Source: Urechis unicinctus (taxonomy: Eukaryota > Annelida > Polychaeta > Xenopneusta > Urechidae). Taken from it: 64,000 nucleotides of DNA. The notes below the pieces were generated by a model, which ran no database searches, was not told where the DNA came from, and saw nothing but the letters and a program-made list of their open reading frames with translations. Positions 45,045 through 57,164 of this stretch are shown piece by piece (position 1 is the stretch's first letter; each line of letters opens with the position of its first letter). The stretch lies in contig CM067356.1 in the NCBI GenBank assembly GCA_034190875.2, positions 53,721,602 through 53,785,601 of the forward strand, in the 5' to 3' direction. The translations under genes were made by a program, and so were the position numbers.

Positions 45045-45540
45045 CAAGATGGATCCCATCATAGACCAAGTCTTTGCAGAGCCAAACATCGCTGCCGTCC
45101 CAGCCAGCGGCCTCTGATGACGTGACTCGCAAGGGAGATAGGCTGGCTGCCGTCACATCTTGTGATCTGGCCCGTCAGTACCTGGGTGCGCAAAGCCTGA
45201 CAATTGACCAGGTTTAATCAATGACTGACGAAAAGATCACCAAGCTGTATGTTGGATAAGGGACTTGTCTGGGTGCTAGCATGACGCGCAATTTTGGTCA
45301 GGCAGTTATACAGTACTCAGGTGCTGTTGGTATGTTTCTCCCAATCCCATCAGAAAACCGGCCAAAGCTAGTTGCAGCCCGGGATCGCCTTAAAAAGCAG
45401 GCAATTAGGCAGATCTACCTGACGATCCCCAGGCACATTCCTCGGCCAAAATTGTATACGCCTAATGAGGTTCACCAAGCCGATCTTCTGTTTCTTCCTC
45501 GTGACAGCTTGAAACGCCCGACTTACTAGTATGCCAAATA
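45045..45540 (+). pseudogene. Broken virus-like ORFs, the last integrase-like
   Basis: A first frame from ATG 45051 is interrupted after about 25 codons. A second (45281-45529) ends with a segment containing PNEVHQADLLFLP, which resembles the beginning of the retroviral-type integrase core of Maverick/Polinton-type elements (the D of QADL would be the first catalytic Asp). The remaining core is absent: after 45540 the sequence is unrelated AT-rich DNA. The identification rests on one short motif. Confidence 0.35.
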
Positions 45541-45830
45541 GTGGACGTGTTGAAGCAATCATCTATTGCAAAATAATAGCGTATCACTCATCGATGTAGG
45601 TAATGTTTGATAATACAGAATCAAATGCAATATAAATGGATAGCAACAGTGGACTATGAAAAAAGAATAATGCTTCACTTTGACACAGAACTTTTTCTCA
45701 CATTCTTTTGAAGGAGATTTTCCAAAAACAAGTGATTTTAACGCAGGGGTGATAGGGTCATTGATAACATGGCCCTGACAGATATGTTTCATACGCTCGA
45801 GCTATTAGCCTTTCAGCATAATAACACTTA

Positions 45831-45947
45831 GGCAAAGAAAACTCCGCCTCTGACAGCGCCGCGCTATTTACTACTTTCGATCTCTCACATCCGCGCTCTA
45901 AGTGTGGCGTCAGATCATCAAAACACCAGGGGCGAGTGCCTTGCCTG
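45831..45947. mobile_element. Small inverted-repeat element (MITE), copy A
   Basis: About 117 bp flanked on both sides by aataacactta (45820-45830 and 45948-45958), a clear target-site duplication. The left end aggcaaagaaaactccgcc and the reverse complement of the right end (aggcaaggcactcgcccc) form imperfect terminal inverted repeats. Related copies are at 51452 and 53688. Confidence 0.75.
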
Positions 45948-45959
45948 AATAACACTTAC

Positions 45960-48630
45960 ACCACAAATCAAGCCAATGGTAACCACCATTTATATGCATA
46001 CATGACTATGTTTGAATCTGCCAAAAAAATACTCCACATGAGGCCTGAAAGCCAATGAGACTACAAGTTGATAAGCATAACATGTGGTCTATAATGCTAC
46101 ATACGTATAGCAATAATGTGTTGACATAACATGTTCAGGGCTCTGAGTCTGACCCTTTATCCATGAAATGGGCTACCATAGGTGACGTGATGTCAATCTA
46201 CTGTTGGGCTGGACAACCACTATCAATGTTGGATACTTGAAACACCTGTTCTGGGAGACTTAAGTAGGATGTTCTGTAAAACCTGCAACCACAGACATAA
46301 AATAAATTAAGTTCGAACTTTATTTGTTTCATGTTACACTTAAAACATTGACCACATTTAGGGATATTCCTGACAAGTCACCCACCATGACTATGATTAT
46401 ACTTTAGCCAAGATGTATGGCAGCGCCTCTCTACCTGCATGTTGGTCTTAGAGTATTCTTCAAGAAAGTCAAATAAACACATTATACATCAGCAATCATA
46501 ATGATTGAAATTGGAAGTTCTATGGGAATAATACATTTTGATCCGAAATTCAATGAACGTCGTTCACCGTCTCCGACGAGACCAGCTACTGACCCGTTTC
46601 CTGTCAGTGTGATCATCGGTCGTGTCGTTTTCACTCGACAAGTCTCAATAATATCCGCCAGCGTCAAATTGTCACGGTGTTCCATATAGTCTAAGTGACC
46701 TTTTGGCATTTCATCGAAAATTTATGGTATGCTTGTTGGATTTGAATAGTCCGTGACCTGGCTATATTTATGGTATTTGTGAAATACCGTAATTTATGTG
46801 GACTATGTGTCAAGAATAGACCAAATAAGGTACATAGTAGACGCTGTTTGACATCCGCGGAGCTGAAAACATACAAAATAGATACAGGTGGTTAGTGTAG
46901 GCTATTATTGTCAACTTTAGGTATTTATCAGTGTAATTGGAGCCTTATTTAAGCACAAATACCTCTTAGAGTGAGAGCCTCACAAAAATGTATCAGTGCT
47001 AATTTTAATGATAATTTGTTTTATAAGGGGATTTTTGGAGAATAGACTACTTAAAACTTCACCTTATGGAAGGTTGTCAAATCCACTATTAGGTCCTTAA
47101 AGTATATTCCCATACACAGATATACTTTACTTACTCAATAACCACCCTATGAATGTCAGATATCCTGAATTCAATACATAGCCATTTTGGATCCCGAATA
47201 TTAAGAAAATCTATGTGGTTGCTACACATGAGGAGATATTGCCATGAAAATTTGTCCAAATATGCAGTGACTAGTACAGATTTTGCTAATGCCGTCTCTA
47301 CGAAAACCTAAAGTGAAAAAACACCTATATGATCATGGTACATAACCCTTAGCTATGTACAACGAGATATGACAATTTCAGCTCAAAATCAGTATTGAAA
47401 GTAGCTGCTGATTCATTATTGTGTTTTCATGCAATTACCACGTCTACTCAATATGATATTTCTTATCATCAATAATTTTGAACACTTTGACGTATAATGT
47501 TATGAATCCTTTATCAAGTTCAACTATAAACAGAGCATGATGTTCATTGGGCTTTGAAGTCACTGTAGACAGCATGCTATAGAAAGCAGAAAGGTTGGAA
47601 CATAAGTCCATGTAAACTGAGCTCTTTTATAACAATTGTTATGTTGCATTTCCATTTCAGCTTATTGTTTTACCTTGATGGCATTTTTGTATCAGTTACT
47701 GAGTAGTCATGGATGCACCATTTATGGTATAAAATGGGATATGTGTTTATTTATTGCTAAGAGTGTCATGTAGATTCAAAAGTAACTCTTATCCCCAACT
47801 TACCATTACATTTGGAAGCATAAGTGATAGTATTATTGATTTCATACAATCGTAGAATCGATGAATGTTTGATACTTATTCAAACCCATCTAAATTTTAT
47901 TATTGGGAAACAGCCACTCACTAATAGCCATTGATATCACATAACCACCAGTAGCGTTATTTTGCTGTTCCCCACTCAAAAGCTGCTCTCGTGCTCCGAG
48001 TGACACGAGCGCCTATGATCCTATCCAACCTGCTAAGACCTCCAAACGATACATACACCCCCAGACACCTCTGTAATCTCCCGTGCCCAGTTAACAGCAG
48101 CGCCTTAAGTTCCCAGACCCCTTCCGCATCCAACTCCAACGCGAGAATGCTCTTCTGCCATTACCCATCATTGCATTCTCATCCCTTTCCCTTAATTTAT
48201 ATTTCTCATTTTGTTGTCCGGTAGAAAACGTCATAGGTAGCCGAACATAACTATTAAATCAAAGTGTGAACATTACCGTGGATTGCGTGACAAAACTAAC
48301 AGGCATTTAATCAATGCAATAGCCAGATTCCCTAGCAGTTACAACTGCTTTTCCTGGGCTCTACAATACCACCGCGTCTGTGTTTACCGACAAGTCAATT
48401 TCTGTGGATCTGATAAAGGTCGAACCGAATATGTTTTGGAAAAGTTCCTTAGCGTGTGAGCCTGTGAGGATGTTGTACGTGCAAGTCTGACAAAACTTTA
48501 CATTGTTAGAAAACCCCAACAAGATACGCATTATGTCATGTTGCTGTTTGTCAGATTGTCAACAGCTTAATTATACGTCAGATCTTTCTTTGAAGCAGAG
48601 AAAGTTAATATATTAGACGGTAGGACAACA
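45960..48630. other. Intergenic DNA between virus-like fragments
   Basis: Largely AT-rich. Short ORFs at 46482-46709 (minus) and 47991-48224 (plus) have no recognisable domain. Confidence 0.4.
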
Positions 48631-48639
48631 TTTTCTTGG

Positions 48640-48890
48640 GGGATCATGTTCAACTGGCTGTGCCATGTGAAAAGATAAATGCAAGACAACCCCCATCCCT
48701 GTTGTCTTCCACAACCTGAGGGGCTATGACTCCCAACTTCTAATGCAGGGTATAAACAAGGTAGAGGGAGACATCAACTATCCCTATCCCTATCCCTCGG
48801 GCAGCTACGATTTATAGACAGCGCCCAGTTCTTCCTGGCCTCACTGTGACCCCTACTCCACCGAAGATTGGGCTGTATGTTATCTGGCTG
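48640..48890 (+). pseudogene. Type-B DNA polymerase fragment, Maverick/Polinton-like
   Basis: Two neighbouring frames hold VVFHNLRGYDSQLLMQGI and, about 60 bp on, LGQLRFIDSAQFFLASL. These are successive segments of the exonuclease region of protein-primed family-B polymerases found in Maverick/Polinton elements, adenovirus-like and adintovirus-like genomes. The two segments are separated by a frame change and the second ends in a stop. No polymerase palm motif follows, so this is a short relic. Confidence 0.6.
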
Positions 48891-49290
48891 GCCCTACCCC
48901 ACTTGACTCATTCCTATCCCCTCCAGGATATGAATCAGTACTGGAAGTAGATGTAGATGTATATGGTATAGAGGCCCCGGGTAACCTCTTCACGATACAC
49001 AAATACAGTGGCACTTGACAATGTGAGCCCTGCAGTGTCATACTAAGAGACAATCTTAGTATGATAACTTGGTGCTATATAAAGACTAGAGTTTGAACGT
49101 AGAACAAATACGGGTGTTCACAAAAAACACTCTCTCTGTTCACTCTTTAGAGCGTTAATTGAGGATGACACTTGGATACACTGGCTCCCAATACACCGTT
49201 AAAAATGGGCTGTTTTAAGATTTTTTAGATTTATGGTAATTCCATTTGCTGCGACTATTTAACTTAAATGTGCTGTGTAGACCCCCAATC

Positions 49291-49389
49291 ATAACGTGCA
49301 CGGGTGTGCATCATAACGTGCACACCAGTCATATATGAAACGCTATGACGCCAATCATAACGTGCACAGCCGTGCATCATAACGTGCAC
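49291..49389. repeat. Four iteron-like 11-bp repeats (ataacgtgcac)
   Basis: Exact copies start at 49291, 49313, 49357 and 49379, that is at spacings of 22, 44 and 22 bp, or whole helical turns. Each ends in the palindrome gtgcac. They lie between the polymerase relic and the exonuclease-like gene. Confidence 0.85.
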
Positions 49390-49435
49390 ATATGAATCAC
49401 CCTATTGAATAAACGAGGGTATAATGTATAGAAAT

Positions 49436-49666
49436 GAACACAGAAGAGTGTATTACTGAACTTGAGGTGGTGTAAAAGAGTTGATGTTAGATACAGATTA
49501 TATGAAAATAGACCTGGAGTGCAAACTGAGTGATATGGAGACTAAGTATGATGACCTTGTGGAACTGGTTAGAGATCTGGAGGTTAAGAACGATGATCTT
49601 ATGGAGCGGTTAGAGCATCTAGAGGACCTTGTTAGCAGGCAGACATCCAGTTACCGGTCTATTTAA
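49436..49666 (+). pseudogene. Short coiled-coil ORF, frameshifted near its start
   Basis: A 61-codon frame (49481-49666) with heptad-like Leu/Val spacing (DLVELVRDLEVKNDDLMERL). An earlier ATG at 49436 opens a similar acidic start in another frame that stops at 49472. It is immediately followed by the exonuclease-like ORF, so it may be a small gene of the same virus-like element. Function unknown. Confidence 0.35.
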
Positions 49667-49686
49667 ACAGTGGAGAGCATAAGGTA

Positions 49687-50642
49687 ATGGAACAAGTGAT
49701 TAAGTCGTTCTGTGCCAGTCATGGCGGGATCAGACAAAAGACAACTCGGTGGGAGAATAAAAGAAAGCACTACATTGGTGGAAGCGACTACTCTGTCGTC
49801 ATCGGACAAAGCTACTTCAGCAGCTATAGTAAGAAGTTGGCTGAAAAAACTAGCAACGAGGGTGGTCGCCTTAACGTCCCCTGCCTCTGGGGCTAGGCAT
49901 TTGAGGAGGTGGCAATTGCAGTTAGTGAGAAAAAATACAACACCAACATTTACCTTCACCGCGGTGGGCAGAACACGGCCTACTCTCCAGACGGCTTTTG
50001 TGTACTCCCAATTCAGACTGCTATCGACCTTGTCTGCCCCCCCCCACAACGACTCACAGGTCACAGGTGGTGAAGGAGAGGATGGGGTAGAGAAGGAGAT
50101 TGCCCTGCTCGAAATAGTGCCCTTACACTCGGAGGCCTGGAAGAATTATTCCAGCCCAGTACAAACCTCAGATTCTGCTTGGGCTTCACCACAGCCCGCC
50201 GGCGACCATCAGAGTGTTTGTCGACTGCGTTTTCCGGCTGTGCACCTACGAGGACCTTGGAAAGGCTGAGGTGTACAGCTTGGAGTATCATAAGGACAAA
50301 AAGAATTACAAAAAGACGGTCGCTTGGGGGTACACAACCATTCCCGGCACAGATGATGGGGACTACGCCACAAACGGCAAGTTTAACAGCATCCTTGACT
50401 ACGATCTGGTTCACCACGGCCCCTGGATGGGCAGGCCAAAAGATATTCCAAAGAGGCCAGATGAGGCTTTCTTCTGCTGGAAACTCTTCACGATGAGAGT
50501 TACAACGATTCGTCCAGATCCGGCCTTTTTTGAGAAAAACAATGACACTGTGGCCCAGTTCATGGAAGACCTCACCAGGGTGAAAAATGGAACTTACTGC
50601 GGTGGCCCCAGTAGCTTCACGCTCAAAGACCTCTATGGGTAA
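49687..50642 (+). pseudogene. YqaJ-type exonuclease-like gene, broken
   Basis: The first frame (49687-49896) has HYIGGSDYSVVIGQ and VPCLWG, matching the opening motifs of YqaJ/lambda-exonuclease-type viral recombination nucleases. An in-frame stop lies at 49894. Further on YSPDG is recognisable, then the frame shifts, and a last open frame (50214-50642) carries EVYSLEYHK and FFCWKLF, which resemble the distal part of such nucleases. The product would have processed DNA ends during replication or recombination. At least one stop and one frameshift disable it. It is the best-preserved piece of the virus-like set. Confidence 0.5.
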
Positions 50643-51445
50643 TCCCCGGCGGCCCCACCCTCAACCCCACACTGAAACCAAATTCGCCCGGGTGGCTGGT
50701 CCCCAATTGTAGTATAGTTAAGGCGGTGCGCCAGACCTGCCGTTACCTATACTACTGGATGGCATAATTTTTTTAAGCATGGCAACAGTTTTACTCACAC
50801 ACGCTAAATGGCTGTGAATCGTGCAAATGACATCAACAGTCCAATTGACTTTGTAAATCAGGTTAATTCCATATCGATGAACTTCAAAATACGTGACCTA
50901 CTCAGACTCACCAACCTTTGACAAATTCGCAATATGAAATCTCCCAAGGACGCGGATTGTTACCATGGTGACGAAGCTATATGGCGTTGGGAGATTTCTC
51001 AGCTGAATACATGGTGTCTTTAAATTGACTGTCCCATTTTATTCTTGGTCCCATCATCGGATGTGTTGAGGAGAGTCACCTTTATTTGGATCCGAGTGAT
51101 AATATAAAAGTTATTCGAGTTTCGGAGAGTTATCTGGTTTTGAAGCAGCAAAATCGCAATTTAACACTTTTAACTCAAAATCGATTATCACTCATTCTTC
51201 TACATTTTGGTGTAATTTATAAAGCAATCGTATGAAGAATAAAGTGGTACGGCCCTTTTTCCTTAGGTTCATAAATCGCGACACAACTTTTATTGGCGAT
51301 TAAAACCACATTAAATACCACCAAGAAAAAAGAAAATGGTATCAAATGAAAAAGCTTTTCTTCATTTATGATATATTAAAAGAACAAAATGTATCATTGC
51401 ATCATTTTTTGTCAGTGGTCATTTAAATGAAAAAACGACCCTGTC
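50643..51445. other. AT-rich DNA without recognised features
   Basis: Nothing supported. Confidence 0.5.
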
Positions 51446-51451
51446 CTAACT

Positions 51452-51566
51452 AGGCAAAGAAACTTCACCTCTGACAGCGTCCGCCCTATTAAACTACTTT
51501 CGATCTCTCACATCCGCGCTAAGGTGACATCAGATCATCAAAACACCAGGTGCGAGTGCCTTGCCT
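51452..51566. mobile_element. Small inverted-repeat element (MITE), copy B
   Basis: Same order as copy A: aggcaaagaaac, ctttcgatctctcacatccgc, cagatcatcaaaacaccagg and gcgagtgccttgcct. No convincing target duplication is visible at this site. Confidence 0.7.
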
Positions 51567-51660
51567 ATCTCCAAACGAGATCGGCGCAGCGTTTGTCCTC
51601 CCTACTTTAGACTTGGACAACGAGCTTAGAGCGCACTACTTATTAATTGTATTAATATGA

Positions 51661-51916
51661 CCGTCGTGCACGGCTACGTGAAAGAGGCAACTGCCACTGC
51701 CACTTGTCGATCGAGAAATATTTCTTCACCTCAGTCCCTATTCTTTATCCATTTGAAATAGCCATACCGATGTCATTATGTTCGACTCAATTGTTTCTCG
51801 CCATTTTCGCTGCAAGTGTAGGAAAGCTGTAATTGATAGCACGGAAATGGGAAACAAAATCGTAGCAGAATATCGTTCACAAATGCGTCTGGTTCAGACT
51901 AGCCGCGCACGACGGT
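51661..51916. mobile_element. Second inverted-repeat element (ccgtcgtgcacggcta ends)
   Basis: The left end ccgtcgtgcacggcta and the right end tagccgcgcacgacgg are inverted repeats of 16 bp with one mismatch, about 256 bp apart. Related words recur at about 51944 (cgtcgtgcactagcc) and about 52653 (tcgtgcacggctagg), so several ends of this family cluster here. No ORF. Confidence 0.5.
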
Positions 51917-51966
51917 AATCTGGTAATATAAATATATAATAAACGTCGTGCACTAGCCCAAAAGAC

Positions 51967-52600
51967 CAACGTCAGGTTTTATTTATCACCTTGTCGGTCC
52001 AACAGTTTAAGCTAAATTTTTTGGTCGATGCATTCGATCAACCCAGAACTCACCACTTTTTTCACGAAATATGCATGTTCTGACGAGTTTCGGGCGATCA
52101 GTGTCGAAAGTTATTATCTAATTCGGTTCGAGATTTTGTTTTATATTCCTATCGTCTACGGAACTATATTTTCGATAACTTTCTAAGTTTACCGGTGATA
52201 TTTTCTTCCAAAATACAAGCGCGGAGGACGATATCCCAACTTCCGATGTAAATAAGGCGGTGAGAACATAGGCAAAAACAATAGCTGATAATTCCTGTCG
52301 CCTTTTCCCCAGGTTTTCGTTGCTTTCTTCGTGATTCAGTGTGATATTTGTGCGACAGTGAATGTTAGTGGCCTTTTCTACATGTTAGACAAGGTCATTT
52401 TAGCTTTTATCTTCGTGCCCAGATATTACCGTTTGGTGTGTTTTAGGTTAAAATACTTATTCACAGGATACTGTTGTTGCTGAAATTCAGCTTCTGGTCC
52501 TATAAATGTTTGGTGAGTTGATTTTATTAGCTAAACTAGGTAAAGCAGCGGAACTCTTGATGATTCCGTTGAATTACGCAGGCTAGATACCGTTGGACGC
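51967..52600. other. Spacer
   Basis: No feature supported. Confidence 0.5.
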
Positions 52601-52602
52601 CA

Positions 52603-52645
52603 GAACTAAGAGGGAGTGCATGCATCACTCCCGTACTTAGTTCGA
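52603..52645. repeat. Imperfect hairpin
   Basis: aactaag and gggagtg on the left pair with cactccc and cttagtt on the right, around a catgcat centre. The end word of the second inverted-repeat family follows within 10 bp. Confidence 0.7.
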
Positions 52646-53029
52646 AAGAGCTATCGTGCACGGCTAGGTCCAGACGAAGCTCATCATAAGGTGTGCGAGC
52701 CTCGAGACAACTCGGCCAGGAGTTAAGTCGGCCACAAGTCAATTCGCCATGCAATTAATGCGAAGACTAAAATTAAATTAAATTTATGACTTATAAAATA
52801 CAGCAGTAGTAATTATATAGTAGGAGATTTATTAAAACAAACCTTTCAGATCTATCCTTTGGGGTTCACCATATAAAATTTAATCATTTCCAGTTGAAAT
52901 AATTAATTCATAGTACAGTAATATGTGCTTTACACAGATCTAACCATTCAAAACGTACAACGTTAGTAATTTTATGCAGAAAGCAAAATAATGTGTTACT
53001 TATATATACTTGTCATTTTTTATTTACAC

Positions 53030-53062
53030 ACACACGTACACACGCGCACACACACACACACC
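53030..53062. repeat. (CA)n microsatellite
   Basis: Interrupted cacaca run, followed by ccaggggcgtagccagg, a phrase that often marks the end of non-autonomous hAT elements. Confidence 0.7.
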
Positions 53063-53687
53063 ACCAGGGGCGTAGCCAGGCTTGAAGGAATGTTACGCAC
53101 AGACGGAGGAGAAATCTACAGTTCCAGACAGTAAAGTCTACCCCCCCTTAGCTTTTGACTTTGATGCCATTTTTGGCCATATTTTTTTTTTCAAGCCAAC
53201 TCTTTATTAATAAACCTTTGTAAAAATAAACGATAAACCACGATACCAGATAATTTATATTTAAATTATTACATAGTTACTTGACTAAGCATAACATAAG
53301 GAACAACTGCTTTTTATATTGCGTGTACGAAACAACCAATCTCGCTTGTACGAAGAAACCGCAAATAGTGTGAACGAAACAACCTGTGTACGAAACTACC
53401 GGTATTCCATCATAACGCCCTTGGTTGTCCGAAACAAAAACTCGATCGCCAGACGAGTTCCACAGATGGCAGTGTAAATGTTGTTTTTGGTTGATTTGTG
53501 CTTGATGGCCACCTGTATTTTTCAGCGAACAAGGTAAGATGTTTAAGAATAACCAAATATGGTTTATCTTTGCATTTGGTTCACTATAAAAGTCAGTGAG
53601 TTTAATCCACATTTGTACTTGGAAGGGATGTCAGGCTTTCACGCTCAGCGGTGCCTAGGCTTATGCAGGTTAGGTTCTGTGCAGTGT

Positions 53688-53769
53688 AGGCAAAGAAACT
53701 CCGCCTCTACCTGTCTACAGCGCCGCGCTATTTACTACTTTCGATCTCTCACATCCGAGCTCTAAGTGT
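53688..53769. mobile_element. Small inverted-repeat element (MITE), copy C, truncated
   Basis: Matches the left two thirds of copy A, with an extra 10 bp after ccgcctct, and stops after ctctaagtgtg. It is followed directly by ggttcccgcagatccttgaa, which resembles another dispersed repeat, so the right third may have been removed by a later insertion. Confidence 0.65.
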
Positions 53770-54388
53770 GTATGGTTCCCGCAGATCCTTGAAAAGTCTT
53801 AAAAAGTCTTAATTTGGAAGCGGTAGCAAGTCCGAAACACAGCAACAAGTTTGTTTCAAAGTTCAAGACCACGTACTTCGCGCATGCTCAACGTCCTTCG
53901 CAAGGCAGACAATGCGGATGAGGCGACTGGAAATCACGCGACCCAATATTTTCCAAAATGGCGGTAATCGCATCGCGATTTTTATGGAATGATATATAGA
54001 TGGCATTTCGTAAAGAATAGCATCGATCGGGGTAAGCTTTTTGGTGCGCTGTGACTTATTTTTGTACAGGCTCTTGATATATGTTGTTTTCTAGATGCGT
54101 AACCCAGCACTTAAGTCAAACGCATGTTTTATATGCGCCCAAAATATCGGAGCAGATCGGTATATATTTGTTATACCGTTCGACCGGAGCTGTGTTAAAG
54201 CATGATTTTTTTACAAGTAACTTGGCTTATCGCCTGGCCTGACAGAAGTGAATGATAGTTAGGTCTGGTTACCCGGCTAGGTTAAATATATTTCCACTTC
54301 TGGCTTTTAAACACCATCATCTGATCACAGCCTGTATAGCATTTGTTTGTCAGTGCCATCGTCTTCGCTGGCGCTGCGGTTCAGTAAA
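53770..54388. other. Probable repeat relic and spacer
   Basis: Begins with ccttgaaaagtcttaaaaag-type DNA that I recall as a dispersed repeat end. It also carries gttaggtctggttacc, shared with 35930. No ORF. Confidence 0.35.
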
Positions 54389-54464
54389 CAACATGGGCGT
54401 CGATAGCCCTACAAGACGTCTGAGTAAACTCAGACGTCTTGTAGGGCTATCAACGCCCATGTTG
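54389..54464. repeat. Near-perfect 76-bp palindrome
   Basis: Arms 54389-54425 and 54428-54464 are 37 nt each, reverse-complementary with one mismatch, around a 2-base centre (aa). The left arm begins caacatgggcg and the right arm ends cgcccatgttg. Confidence 0.95.
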
Positions 54465-57159
54465 TATAAATTCATGTTACCGTTACGACGGAGCTAGGGC
54501 GTCGAATGTTAGCAGCCTTGGTGAAATTGACGTTATTTTGCCAACTTTGTCTTGACAGATCATCAGATTGAGTGCGTTAAACGCATTTATGATGTACATG
54601 ATGTCATTGCAAACTTATAAACAGGTTCAGGAATATTGTTATCTACCAAGTACTGTATTGCCTGGATTAATGAAAGACGGTGGTGATTCGAACACCTGTT
54701 GTGTTCTGTTGATCAGCTCGTCGAATGCGATCCTGGTAGACAAGATAAAAAAACTCAAAAAGAGAGGAATATCACCATGAAGACTCAAAATGGCTCCTTG
54801 ATTGTGGAAAAGGTCAATAAAGTATGATTTAATGAAACGGTTGAATAATAAGCATTGACTTGACTACTATAAGTTTGGTACCTTGATGTACAGCCAGTGG
54901 GTAGAGAGACATCAAATGTGGATCACGATTTTACTTATTTTATCACTGAAGCCATAGCCAGACTTAAGGTTTCATAATATGACGCGATTTACACAAAGCG
55001 TTCACTGTGACAAGCGAAGTAACCTGTCTGATGTGTTATGCTAAAAAAAGCAGAGTTTGTCAAGATTGACTTTCCATTTGTGTTTATCTGGGTGTGTCAT
55101 TGCAATAACATCTGCCAGCTGCAATTAACGATACATAATTTCCGTGACATGCAAGAATGGCAGTGAAGATGATGCTTTAACCGCAGTATTCTTCCCCAAA
55201 AGGTCTGCTGAACGATATTCATTGCTTTGTCATATTGCACACTGTGCCCCACCCCTACCCTACACATCCTTTTACCAGGCGGAACAAAATCCTTCTTACA
55301 AAATAACCCGCTTCTATCCCCAGCCACGGACAGCTCATTGACCTAATAACTGTAAACTCTCAGTTGTATTGTACAATATTAAGCTTTGTTGATTGTTTTT
55401 CATTAAGGTCAACCAAGAAGTGGCCCACATCACTTTGCCTCCAGATTGATAATAACACAGCTCTACTGGTGTGAAGAGTTCGATTAATTGGCATGAGTGA
55501 ATCGTCTGAGCAGAACGGTGACATTTATCCTATCATTTTGCTACGGACGCCACTATGTTGCCGCCTACCATTCATGGGCCATCAGCATCTGGTTTTAAAG
55601 TTCATCAATGTGGCTATAACTATAACATATGCGCTGCACCAAAGTTTATCGTCTTTATGATGTCATGAAACAATCCAATGTCAACTGAATGACATTCTAC
55701 GGGTCGACATTTACACGAACGTGTTCCTGGTGATGTTATGATTCAACCAAGCAAGTGATGACCCAAATATCCTCCCTGCATCAGCAGTCCTCATCCTATT
55801 ATCTCTGACTACCAGAAGGCTATCATAGGTTGACGTATATGTGTGACAAAAGGCTGCAGACGTGTTCCATGCGATTGAGTCCCAATAAGGTCAAAATGGA
55901 AGTGGGTCAATTACTGTTAATCATATGAATTCTTTGTAAGTCATACTCTTATTATGGGGGTCCAAAAAATGTCAAATAGCTGAATCCTGATATTACACTG
56001 CAAAATGCTTTCGCTAGTGTTACCAAATGATGTCAAAAACATTGTGTTTATCAGCTGGCTCCCTTCATCTTGCTCAGGCTAACTAGTGGTGGAAAGTAAA
56101 CCCACCCACCTCCTGGCGTCCCTCATATTGTACCATGTCATTATGTTGGTGACCCTGGGCTGATCTTGTAGCCGGGGGTGTCGCTACTGGGGGCGCGCTG
56201 GCGGGTACTGCTGCTGGGCCGGCCATAGCGAGTGGCGGCTCTTGGCTTCACATCGTTGGGTATTGCAGCAGGATCTACCGGTAAGTGTCTCACGTGGACC
56301 CTTTGGTTAATGTAACCTGGTGACATGGACTCGATACGAATGTTATTCCCTGAATTCTATAATTGCTCACTGGTTGATAATCTTCATCAACCCTTGAGAG
56401 ATGATGACCGAGAAGTCTTCAAAGATTTACAGAGACGGCCGCCCAATATCGCGTAGACGATAGGCGTACACATCTAACAAGAAATGACTGCAATATCTGT
56501 AGATAATAAAACACTACAGCTCGGATGAAAAATCTTGACTTTGTCTTTGTAAGAGACATCGATTGTTTGAATCTATCTTAGCTGGATAACTGGTCCATAG
56601 GGTCACAACTCCGCGAGAAGCTTTTTCAGGACTGCGAAGCTGTATAAATAGTGTTGTCTTACATTATGGAGTTCACCATGCAGTCTTGTTTGAATGGATG
56701 CTAAGTGTAATAATTGCTGCTAACATTAATCAGACGTACTGGATACGAGATTATTAGTTTGCTTTTGAACCATTTCGAATATGTCACCATTATGGTGTGA
56801 TCAACGCGTATGTCAGATGGGACCAAACAGGTTGGATAAAAACGCACTTGGAGCGACCATTGAAAGGTTGTTAAATCATTCCGAGTATTATTTGCTATGA
56901 CAACCGTTGCACCGCAATGTAATCTTTATCTGCAAAACTGATTATTACACCTGAATGTTTTTCTTCTGACACATTCTCCAGAGTGGAATCGAGATCTGAT
57001 ATCCAAAATGTTCATTTGTCTGACTTATGTGCAGTAAATTACTGCTATTAGGGTACACATGCATTTGCCAACCATTTTAAATGCGGATGCGCTATTGCAG
57101 CTTGGTGTTGGGCCCTCAATTATTTGCTATCTACAAATTCTAAATACAGAATCGACCCT
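54465..57159. other. Intergenic DNA
   Basis: No gene supported. A minus-strand 61-codon frame at 56141-56326, rich in Pro, Arg and Ser, resembles the tail of a retroelement polyprotein only in composition. Confidence 0.4.
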
Positions 57160-57164
57160 TGAAG

